In this document: in pieces, positions 38,101 through 64,000 of the stretch
How positions within the stretch are numbered: position 1 is the stretch's first letter
Layout: the number at the start of each line of letters is the position of its first letter
Source of the DNA: Muraenolepis orangiensis
Lineage: Eukaryota > Chordata > Actinopteri > Gadiformes > Muraenolepididae
Assembly (NCBI GenBank): GCA_027704905.1
Contig: CM051020.1
Coordinates: 2,829,599 to 2,893,598, forward strand
Direction: 5' to 3'
DNA length: 64,000 nucleotides
The notes under the pieces: model-generated
Seen by the model: only the letters and a program-made list of their open reading frames with translations
Databases searched by the model: none
Told to the model about the DNA's origin: nothing
Made by a program: the position numbers and the translations under genes

Positions 38101-39512
38101 CTCTATTTAGAGACTCATATCTGTCCAGCGTTGTTAATGTAATCCAATTTCTGTTTGTATGCTTCAGAATCGAAATTAAGCATTCCAAACTGAAATTGTA
38201 GCCTGTTGAATGAATATGAAACACAGTTTATTATGATGTCGGAGGAATATTAATGAACTGTTTAATGAAATGGTTTAGTTTCTGCTGTTGTAGTTATTTG
38301 GCCGACATATGAATGTTCATTTAATGAAAATCTCATTTGAGTTTGTCATTTGCCTTGAAGCGTATTATTTGTTTTTCTGGTTCGTCAGGTTGTACAGAAT
38401 TCCGGAAAGTCTTTTTACAGTTTACAGTAACAGCTGTTAGCACGGTGTAACCAAACTATGTGAAAACAATGAGCAGCAGTGCTAGTTTGGAAGCACTGGA
38501 ACAATACGCCTAGAGTTGGGCCATGTAAGGTCAAGAAAACACACAAATGAATCGTCAAAACATGTTTGTATGTTTCATTTTATCCAACGTTTGCGTTGAT
38601 CTCTTGTCTATTCTTATTCTACTGCGGCTAATAATGTGACATTTCTTCTTATGACTAAATTAGTTGTAATGTTTTTTTTTAACTTTTCCATAATAGTTAA
38701 TAACACTTGTCCTGTCTTCAATGTAACATCAAGATTCTTTATTTTTGCCATCTGCAACAAGTACAATAGAATACTACTCTTCACTTCACTCATTCAAACA
38801 ACAATACTATACTACACTATGCTGTACTATGCAATACTATACTATAAAATACTATAACAACACTATATGCTCTATGCTATATATTATTGGATATACTATA
38901 AACTATATCATATAAACAACACTATGCTATAACAATAAGAACAATGTTTGAGGGGTACAGGACCATAAAATAGGAACCACTGTTATACTGTATGTGTAAT
39001 ATATAACGTGGAGATTAGAGAATATACCACAGTGTTAGTTGATGATATACAGATGTACTTAAAAACAATAAGCATGTTTTGTTGTGTATATATGTTATAT
39101 ATAAGTAGAGGGCTACATTAGTTTTATTTTACTGTTAAACACACAATAACCCCAACCCCTGTTTTATTGAAATGCGCTCCAGCACAGTTTTCTCTATCTC
39201 TAGTTAGTTAAGAGAGGAATGTAACTGGTTAAGTTAAAAAGAGATAGCAGGAAATGGATGGAAAGATAGATAGGTCTACATAGACTAATCCATTGTCTTC
39301 ATAGAGAACATTCATTTCCACAGGCTTTCCAACGCTTAGACACAGTACAGAAGAATAATACAATACATATACAATAATACAAGCGCTCTAGGTCATGTGA
39401 GATCATGTGACCCAGTTGGACGTCAGTGCAAAGAAAACATGAATCTCTCTCCCCCGTGTGTCTGCACTTGCATTTCATCTCAGACACTGTGCATTCGGCC
39501 TGTCTGGTAGTT

Positions 39513-39513
<1 letters not shown>
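38101..39513. other. AT-rich non-coding stretch
   Basis: No gene seen. A LINE 3' tail on the - strand (AAGATTCTTTATTTTTGCC and GTACAATAGAATAC) starts near 38731. Many TATACTATA-like motifs lie at 38800-38950. Confidence 0.45.

Positions 39514-39604
<91 letters not shown>
39514..39604. repeat. (TC)n microsatellite
   Basis: About 90 bp of CT repeat. Confidence 0.97.
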
Positions 39605-39607
<3 letters not shown>

Positions 39608-39758
39608 CTCTCTCTCTCCCTCAAACATGTAACCTCCTGCTGTGTACCCCCTCTACCTCTCATCTGATGTTACATATGAAGACAGGATAGTGTTATTAAC
39701 TATTTAAGGTCCTGTACCCTTCTATATGTGATATGCACATCAGCTCAAACACAAACAC

Positions 39759-39805
<47 letters not shown>

Positions 39806-40254
39806 TAATAAAAATGTAAGTCATAAGAAGAAATGTTAAATGATGTTCTTGCAACGACCAAATAAGTGACCAATTGAAGCAGAGTAGGGGTGGGAGTGTG
39901 TGTTATTTTTATCACAGGGAGGCTGTTGAGCCGCTCTAAGTCATTAGATCATAAGAACACATTCCAGTGTGTGAGCCTCGAATGCTGACTGGGTGAGCGC
40001 AGCATCTGTGGGCACACGGATGCTGACGTGTTCCCACGGAGAGAGAGAGAGAGAGCGAGAGAGAGAGAGAGAGAGAGAGACGTGTTCCCACGGGCTCAGC
40101 TCCTTGAAGTGAATGGGAAAAAGAGAGTCAGCTTTTGTGCTCTTGTATGCCAATCCAAAAAGGACGCCTCGCCCAATGCCACATCCTACTTGTAGCTGCT
40201 ACAGTATATTGAAGCCACACCAGAACAAACGAGAGAGAGACAGAAAGAGAGAGG

Positions 40255-40320
<66 letters not shown>

Positions 40321-40358
40321 AAGAGAGAGAAAGGGAGAGACAGAAAGAGAGAGAGAGC

Positions 40359-40406
<48 letters not shown>

Positions 40407-40689
40407 GACAGAAAGAGAGAGAGCAAAAGCCATGCTCCCTGTTGCTCTGCCAGCTAACACGTTGGACCGTTCCCTGGAGGGAGTGAACCAGTACCCTGAG
40501 TCCCGGGCCTCGCTGCTACCCCGGTCTGTGGTGGTCAGGGATTCAACGGGACCTCCTCCTGGGCCACGCAGCAGAGCTGCCCCCATCACAACCACTAACT
40601 CACACTGTAGCTGTAAAATAGATGGGGTTTGTTAGACTGATGGCATTCGCAACCAACACCGCTGATGTGTGCTTTTTACGGCCACATAT
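39605..40689. repeat. Simple-repeat-rich stretch, no gene
   Basis: Holds an (AAT)n run (39758-39801), GA tracts at 40040-40080 and 40228-40425, and GACGTGTTCCCACGG on both sides of the first GA tract (about 40023 and 40079). No coding sequence recognised. Confidence 0.7.
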
Positions 40690-40935
40690 GGGCAGGAAAT
40701 CTGGAGGATTGAATCCTCTTTATTGGTCATACATACAATGTGTTTTCTGCATTTAATCCATCCTAGTATTAGGAGCAGCGGTCAGCTCTTTATACAGAGG
40801 GGAGCAGTTAGGGTTAGGGTGTCTTGCTCAAGGACACCTCGACAGTTTTTGCTAGAAGGAGCCGGGGATCGAACCAGCAACCTTCCGGTTGTGAGGCGAC
40901 CGCTCTGCCTCCTGAGCTATACTGCCACCCTAATA
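40690..40935 (-). mobile_element. tRNA-derived SINE, copy 1
   Basis: The - strand right part shows a tRNA-like head with an A-box-like TAGCTCAGGAGGCAGAGCGG and a B-box-like GGTTGCTGGTTCGATCCCC (about 40925-40860). The body contains AGGTGTCCTTGAGCAAG and TGCTCCTAATACTAGGATGG, shared with the SINE at 53520-53735. Confidence 0.7.
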
Positions 40936-41561
40936 AACCAAGATGTGAGACAGAAGACGGAAACGTTGTATCACTCACACACAGAGTGCCGTTAGGTTGC
41001 CATGGGAACGGATGACGATGGCCATGGGAGCTAAGGCAGAGCTGTGGACATTGTCTTTTCTTGCCTTACATTTTAAGATCCACTGTATGCTTGAGCCCAC
41101 ATCGTTTTTCGTAAAGTTAATGTAAACCTGACGACCTAACTTTACTAACTTTCAACTGCACTTATGTGTATTCAGTACATTCAACAATTTCAGAACTAGA
41201 AAGTTTCTCAACAACAAGGAGCCCTTTTCCACCACCCAGCATCACTCTGAGAGAACTAATAGTGATGTCACCATCCCTCTTTTTTGTAAAGCGTAACACA
41301 TTATATGACATCAATTAATACAAAAAGTAATATATTACTGAAGTTCGTATTGTGCTAGCTATATATATATTTAGCATTCACTTTAAACATATTTATTAAC
41401 ACAATTACAGGACACTTTTGACAAACTATAGTAAACATCAGTAGCCATGATGATTTTATAAACACAGAATAGGATCAAACCCAGAGTCTTTAGGCTGAGA
41501 GTGGAACTCCCTAACCACTAGACTACACATTCATACCAATGTTGAGATGATAGAGTAACAG
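40936..41561. other. Non-coding spacer
   Basis: No gene or clear repeat seen. Confidence 0.4.
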
Positions 41562-42044
41562 TCACCTGTCAGAGACCTGCTCCAGGTCCATCTTCTGGTC
41601 ACCTGTCAGAGACCTGCTCCAGGTCCATCTTCTGGTCACCTGTCAGAGACCTGCTCCAGGTCCATCTTCTGGTCACCTGTCAGAGACCTGCTCCAGGTCC
41701 ATCTTCTGGTCACCTGTCAGAGACCTGCTCCAGGTCCATCTTCTGGTCACCTGTCAGAGACCTGCTCCAGGTCCATCTTCTGGTCACCTGTCAGAGACCT
41801 GCTCCAGGTCCATCTTCTGGTCACCTGTCAGAGACCTGCTCCAGGTCCATCTTCTGGTCACCTGTCAGAGACCTGCTCCAGGTCCATCTCCTGGTCACCT
41901 GTCAGAGACCTGCTCCAGGTCCATCTTCTGGTCACCTGTCAGAGACCTGCTCCAGGTCCATCTCCTGGTCACCTGTCAGAGACCTGCTCCAGGTCCATCT
42001 CCTGGTCACCTGTCAGAGACCTGCTCCAGGTCCATCTTCTGGTG
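41562..42044. repeat. Minisatellite, 37-bp unit, about 13 copies
   Basis: Units of TCACCTGTCAGAGACC and TGCTCCAGGTCCATCTTCTGG, highly uniform. Confidence 0.96.
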
Positions 42045-42604
42045 GCTGTGGAGGAGCAGCTGACTGAGTCACGCAGCACACATGAAGAAGGTGATGAAGG
42101 CGATGTGCTGCACCAGCCATGCCCTGAGACTGGAGTACAGCAACGGTACAGGTCAAAGGTCAACCACTAGAGACAAAACACACAAGGTAAGGCTCTGGGA
42201 GGAGCAGAGCATGATGGGAGATGAGGTGTGTTTAAACTACAATAAACACTACAAGTTCAAGAAAATATGTATTCTGGACTAAACTACAGGACAGCAAAAT
42301 AATTAAAAAATAGATTAAAAAAAAGAACACTACAATAAACAGAAAATAGACGCATAATTAAATTGTAATGGAATTGACCGTCTCATTAATATTTATTGTC
42401 AACGTTATCCCCAAACTCAACCACACATTCGTCATCACACAGCGTTGACCTGTACAGTTTAGGCTGATAATATAAGTAACTTATTCAATATTAACACGGT
42501 GAGGGTTGTTGGTTCTACTGTCAACAGTAAAGAAGTGGAGGCGGATCACTGCCCTCCACTGGACGACTGAGGAATTACAACACGTTACCATTACCAAACA
42601 ACAC

Positions 42605-42640
<36 letters not shown>

Positions 42641-42787
42641 TGTATACATATATATATATATATATACCTTTTTCCCAGGCGGCCCATGTTTCGCCTGGGA
42701 AAAAGGTTGACAACCTCTGATTTACTATATAGGGTCGTTACTGAGCTGGCATGTTAAAAATTGGGTCACGGTGTAAAAAGGTTGAGA
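42045..42787. other. Non-coding stretch with TA repeat, hairpin and hAT-like end
   Basis: (TA)n at about 42608-42666. A perfect 15-bp inverted repeat CCTTTTTCCCAGGCG (42667-42681) pairs with 42692-42706 around a 10-base loop. A hAT-like right end (GGGTCACGGTGTAAAAAGG, TTGAGAACCACT) lies at about 42763-42793. No gene seen. Confidence 0.6.
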
Positions 42788-44931
42788 ACCACTCCTAGTA
42801 GACCATTCCTAGTAGACCACTCCTAGTAGACCACTCCTAGTAGACCACTCCTAGTAGACCACGCCTAGTAGACCACACCTAGTTGACCATTCCTATAGAC
42901 CATGCCTAGTAGACCACTCCTAGTAGACCACGCCTAGTAGACCACACCTAGTAGACCACTCCTATAGACCACTCCTAGTAGACCACTCCTAGTAGACCAC
43001 ACCTAGTAGACCACTCCTAGTAGACCACGCCTAGTAGACCACTCCTAGTAGACCACGCCTAGTAGACCACACCTAGTAGACCATTCCTATAGACCATGCC
43101 TAGTAGACCACTCCTAGTAGACCACTCCTAGTAGAACACTTCTAGTAGACCATTCCTATAGACCACTCCTAGTAGACCACTCCTAGTAGAACACTCCTAG
43201 TAGACCATTCCTATAGACCACTCCTAGTAGACCACGCCTAGTAGACCACGCCTAGTAGACCACGCCTAGTAGACCATTCCTATAGACCACTCCTAGTAGA
43301 CCACTCCTAGTAGACCACTCCTAGTAGACCACGCCTAGTAGACCACACCTAGTAGACCACTCCTATAGACCACTCCTAGTAGACCACTCCTAGTAGACCA
43401 TGCCTAGTAGACCACTCCTAGTAGACCACGCCTAGTAGACCACTCCTAGTAGACCACGCCTAGTAGACCACACCTAGTAGACCATTCCTATAGACCATGC
43501 CTAGTAGACCACTCCTAGTAGACCACTCCTAGTAGAACACTCCTAGTAGACCATTCCTATAGACCACTCCTAGTAGACCACTCCTAGTAGAACACTCCTA
43601 GTAGACCATTCCTATAGACCACTCCTAGTAGACCACGCCTGGTAGACCACGCCTAGTAGACCACGCCTAGTAGACCATTCCTATAGACCACTCCTAGTAG
43701 ACCACTCCTATAGACCACTCCTAGTAGACCACTCCTAGTAGAACACTCCTGGTAGACCACGCCTAGTAGACCACGCCTAGTAGACCACTCCTAGTAGACC
43801 ACGCCTAGTAGACCACGCCTAGTAGACCACTCCTAGTAGACCACGCCTAGTAGACCACTCCTAGTAGACCAGGCCTAGTAGACAGCTTCTAGTAGACCAC
43901 TCCTAGTAGACCACGCCTAGTAGACCACTCCTAGTAGACCAGGCCTAGTAGACAGCTTCTAGTAGACCACTCCTAGTAGACCACGCCTAGTAGACCACAC
44001 CTAGTAGACCACGCCTAGTAGACCACTCCTAGTAGACCACTCCTAGTAGACCACTCCTAGTAGACCACGCCTAGTAGACCACACCTAGTAGACCATTCCT
44101 ATAGACCACTCCTATAGACCACTCCTAGTAGACCACTCCTAGTAGACCACGCCTAGTAGACCACTCCTAGTAGACCACTCCTAGTAGACCACACCTAGTA
44201 GACCATTCCTATAGACCATGCCTAGTAGACCACTCCTAGTAGAACACTCCTAGTAGACCATTCCTATAGACCATTCCTATAGACCACTCCTAGTAGACCA
44301 CTCCTAGTAGACCACTCCTATAGACCACTCCTAGTAGACCACTCCTAGTAGACCACTCCTAGTAGAACACTCCTAGTAGACCACTCCTAGTAGACCACTC
44401 CAAGTAGACCACTCCTAGTAGAACACTCCTAGTAGACCACGCCTAGTAGACCACGCCTAGTAGACCACTCCTAGTAGACCACGCCTAGTAGACCACGCCT
44501 AGTAGACCAATCTTAGTAGACCACGCCTAGTAGACCACTCCTAGTAGACCAGGCCTAGTAGACAGCTTCTAGTAGACCACTCCTAGTAGACCACGCCTAG
44601 TAGACCACTCCTAGTAGACCAGGCCTAGTAGACAGCTTCTAGTAGACCACTCCTAGTAGACCACTCCTAGTAGACCACGCCTAGTAGACCACGCCTAGTA
44701 GACCATTCCTATAGACCACGCCTAGTAGACCACGCCTAGTAGACCACTCCTAGTAGACCACTCCAAGTAGACCACTCCTAGAACACTCCTAGTAGACCAC
44801 TCCTAGTAGACCACGCCTAGTAGACCACTCCTAGTAGACCACTCCTAGTAGACCACGCCTAGTAGACCACTCCTAGTAGACCACTCCTAGTAGAACACTC
44901 CTAGTAGACCATTCCTATAGACCAGTGGTTC
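42788..44931. repeat. 14-bp satellite array (CCACTCCTAGTAGA), about 150 copies
   Basis: About 2.1 kb of tandem CCACTCCTAGTAGA with variants (CCACGCC, CCACACC, CCATTCCTATAGA, CAGGCC, CAGCTTCT). Variant patterns recur, for instance CAGGCCTAGTAGACAGCTTC at about 43870, 43941, 44551 and 44622, so larger blocks have been duplicated. A short remnant reappears at 45166-45192. Confidence 0.97.
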
Positions 44932-45163
44932 CCAACCTGGGGGGCGTGCCCCCCTTGGGGGGGCGCCAAAGATCGCAGGGGGGGCACCAGGCCTCAGATG
45001 ATTTGAGGCCTAATATCATATTTAGACTTAAATTTTTTTACATATAATTGTAACGCAATACATGATTGTCGCTAAAAGCCTTGTCTCTACATTACAATAA
45101 AATATAGAAATTAATTGATTAATTAATTTTAATAAAAATTCTACAAATTTATCTGATACTGAT
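44932..45163 (+). mobile_element. hAT-like element fragment (left end)
   Basis: Begins CAGTGGTTCCCAACCTGGGG, a typical hAT/Charlie-like terminus, and runs about 230 bp before satellite units resume at 45166. It therefore appears inserted in the satellite, though no right terminus is recognisable. Confidence 0.55.
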
Positions 45164-45499
45164 ACGCCTAGTAGACCACTCCTAGTAGACCAGTAGATTT
45201 CCTGATTGGTCAGAAATTGTCTTGGAGTGGTGCAGTTCAAGTAAATAGATATTCTCACAGCGCATTGCACTCACTAATAGCTGACGGCTGGGGCCATGTA
45301 CAGGTCTCTGCCTAGCGATATGGACCTTATGTACATAAGGTCATTATGTAACTCTGTTTTTGGTAAATCAGTAGCTTTAGATTTTGATCTTCAATTTGAA
45401 TGCCAACACCAAATGGAACTCAGCACACACTGCACCACCCTTGCCCACATACGCCTGTAGTTGTTAAGCCTTGCTATTTTAGACAATGTAGCAAACTTC
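45164..45499. other. Non-coding spacer with satellite remnant
   Basis: Two to three 14-bp satellite units at 45166-45192. Otherwise no feature recognised. Confidence 0.45.
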
Positions 45500-46138
45500 A
45501 TAGCTACAGCTCGTCTGGTGTTCAACCGACCCAAGTTCTCCCACACATCTACCTTCTCTGGTCTCTACACTGGCTACCTGTAGCTGCTCGCATCCAGTTC
45601 AAGACCTTGGTGCTAGCCTACAAGGCAGAGAACAGCTCCTTCCTACCTCCAGGCAATGGTCAAGCCCTACATCCCAACCCATCCACTTTGCTCTGCTGCT
45701 TTGGGCCGTCTGCTCGCCCCCTCGCTTAGGGGCCCTTGTGGCCGATCAACACGGTCACGGCTCTTCTCCGTCCCCCCCACCCCAAAGTGGTGGAATGAAC
45801 TCCCCACGGATGTCAGGACTGCAGAGTTACTACGCATCAGGCTGAAATCTCACCTCCTCAGGAAACACTACCCGGATCCTTCGTCCCAGCGCATCCTCTT
45901 ATCACTTTTTACCAGCTTAACTAGCGTACTAGCGTCTGACTAAGTCGATTGTTTGCTTGTTAGTTAGTTAGATATTGTTCTATTGTTTGCCAACCAAATT
46001 AGACTTTTACCTGAGCCCTGAGTACAGTTTTGACTTCTGGTGACGAGTTGTTCTCTTACCTACCTTTGTTGAAACACACTATTGTAAGTCGCTTTGGATA
46101 AAAGCGTCTGCTAAATGACTGTAATGTAATGTAATTAA
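45500..46138 (+). mobile_element. L2-type LINE 3' fragment
   Basis: Encodes the C-terminal end of an L2-like ORF2: SLHWLPVAARIQFKTLVLAYKA, then, in another frame, RLFSVPPTPKWWNELPTDVR and LKSHLL. The 3' tail is GTCGCTTTGGATAAAAGCG, TCTGCTAAATGACTGTAATG, the common fish L2 terminus. Frameshifted and 5'-truncated. Confidence 0.85.
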
Positions 46139-47573
46139 ATTACAGGTAACATACCGTACCACAGGTCTGTCTTCCTTTTGATGCGTCTACAGAACAGTCC
46201 TGGACATGTAGATCAATCCGCATCGAGTACGGCACAAGGTTTGAAATGGTGTTCTAAAATGTGACAAGTAGCATCTATATTTATCTAAATGATGCAGTTC
46301 CACGGAGAACGGAGGTAGAGCCTAAGTAATGAAAAGAGTGACACACATTTCAATCAATTATGCTGCAACACAAACTAGCAACAAGCTAAAAAGCTGTATC
46401 CAGATACTGACAAGTATTTTTGTAGCACTGGTGAACTAAAAAACATATAAAAAGCACCCAAATCCATGGCGGTATTGGTCAGATTTTAATATACGGTTAC
46501 CTCATCAGCTGAGAACATTGAAACATAAAGGTGAGAGATGTACAGGTTTAGCGAATGCAGCTGCGCATCTTGAGCACGTCTGGGTTATTTTGATAAATAT
46601 CTGAAATCAAACAGGGGACCGAAAGTCCCATCGTTCACACGTCTACACGCCATGTGGTGAACAGACCAGAGGAAACGGGCCAATGTTTGCCATCTCTAAA
46701 AACTATTCTTTGAGGTCCATCGCTAGATAGGGATGAATAGAGCAGGGTCTCTTCAAGGTTCTTTAAAAAAATATTCACAGTATTCACTTTTTTCTTTTTT
46801 TCTTTTTATCACATCCATGCATGTCATCGTACGTCGTCCATGACACACTTCAAATGGCACTTCAACAAATCTACAGAAGTCGCTTTGCCTTCACGGCGAG
46901 CTCGGAAATATTCAGGAGATATTCAGGAAACATCACAAGGCCAGGATGTCGTTTTGTGGGGTTTTCATGGAACGGAGAGAAAGAGATCCATAGATCTCTC
47001 ACTTTTAGGGCTTGAAGAAGAAGTCTCTTGGGGGGGGGGGGGGGGTCATTGGTGAAGGAACAACCAGAGACTCAGTGTGTGTGTGTGTCTGCAGTGTGCG
47101 CACAACCACGTACCAGCGTATCAATAGAATAGTACATGATGGAAAGAAAGGACAAAACCCCAATACCAGCTAAAAAACACAAACAATGCAAGCCAAGGCA
47201 ACAGAAAGGGTGCTGAAATCATACAATACAAAGTGTATTGGTCCAGCGATAAGCAGATGGAAACACGTATCATCCCCCTTCCTCAACCTTGATTTCCCTT
47301 TATTTTCTTCATCAGAAGCAGACACAACATAAAACAAAAACTATACAAAAGTATTAAAGTGAGAATCCTCTGGCACTGTGAATACAACAATTGGCATTTG
47401 TGGAAACGTAAGAAGACCTAAGGGTGGGCAAGGATAAAACAACAACACTTTTTTTGTCGACAGGCAACTTGTTCAACAGAGACAGTCTTCCGTCCCCTGG
47501 TCACACGCAGCCATACAGCAGTAGTATTTAGTACAACACCAGCCGCTGCTTTGAATGAAGGATAAGTACTAGG

Positions 47574-47614
<41 letters not shown>

Positions 47615-47853
47615 AAGAAGTAGTAGTAGCAAGGTATACAATAATCTTTTTCTTTCTCCGGGAGACTGTTCTGATTGTTAACCAACCTATAAAGTGCTTT
47701 CTCAATGGGGAAAAAACTAATAAACACAAACAAACAAACAAACCAACCTCCTTATCCCCATCATAAACATCTTCATCTTAACAATAAATCTGTTCTATCA
47801 ATTAGATCAACATCAACACTTAGTTACGAATAACCAAGAGAAGAAAGAAAGAA

Positions 47854-47952
<99 letters not shown>

Positions 47953-48085
47953 TGGAGAGCTGGAGGAAGGGTTACAGTTCAGGTGCTGAGCAGAGAGAGA
48001 GCTCTCCTCTTCCTCCTCCGTTCTTCTCCTCTCTGGTGGGGTTGTGTGTTTTTCTTCCTTCCCGTTGGTATGGCGGCGGTTACGG
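46139..48085 (-). other. 3' flank / probable 3' UTR of the arhgef4-like gene
   Basis: No coding sequence seen. Contains a poly-G run (47029-47045), an (AGT)n run (about 47577-47620) and a GA tract (47847-47949). About 46809-46905 resembles 49750-49860. A candidate - strand AATAAA lies at 47304-47299, about 780 bases past the stop. Confidence 0.45.
47299..47304 (-). terminator. Candidate polyadenylation signal of arhgef4
   Basis: AATAAA on the - strand, downstream of the stop codon at 48086-48088. Confidence 0.35.
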
Positions 48086-63989
<15,904 letters not shown>

Positions 63990-64000
63990 CTGTGAGGGGA

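Overview
This 64 kb window is vertebrate nuclear DNA, almost certainly from a ray-finned (teleost) fish. Two split vertebrate genes with GT-AG introns (steap1-like and arhgef4-like) sit among fish-type L2/Rex-like LINEs, hAT transposons, a PNMA-type Ty3/gypsy retroelement, tRNA-like SINEs and an exceptional load of micro- and minisatellites. The simple-repeat density recalls gadid (cod-like) genomes, but that is only an impression.

Layout. 1-6.3 kb: a hAT element (1356-2617, 8-bp target duplication) with a second small element nested in it (1986-2205, its own 8-bp duplication), a broken BED/hAT transposase gene, a broken integrase-core gene and a LINE fragment. 6.3-14.4 kb: one 8.1-kb Ty3/gypsy element with two 1210-bp LTRs differing at only 6 sites, gag, protease and RT/RNase H, but with the integrase core deleted. 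14.4-21.4 kb: five minisatellites and decayed LINEs, some nested. 21.4-29.3 kb: a promoter-like region and the six coding exons of a steap1-like gene (+ strand; 342 residues predicted). 29.3-31.7 kb: intergenic, with two small hairpin elements. 31.7-38.1 kb: a three-level nest, a LINE split by a non-autonomous LTR element (32083-37897), itself split by a 3.6-kb foldback element with long inverted arms built of tandem subrepeats (33281-36915). 38.1-46.1 kb: satellites (a 14-bp array of about 2.1 kb), hAT ends, a SINE and an L2 fragment. 46.1-64 kb: an arhgef4-like gene (Asef-type Rho GEF) on the - strand, ten exons in the window, 5' end beyond the right edge. Its 8.3-kb first visible intron holds a candidate nested single-exon gene for a tail-anchored protein (59336-60097, - strand).

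The two host genes are unrelated in function: a six-helix haem membrane protein and an actin/cell-migration GEF. Most of the rest is selfish or simple-sequence DNA. The most unusual structure is the foldback element and its nest; the next are the young but integrase-less retroelement with a textbook -1 frameshift signal, and the nested tail-anchored ORF. All calls come from reading the sequence by eye; no database search was run.
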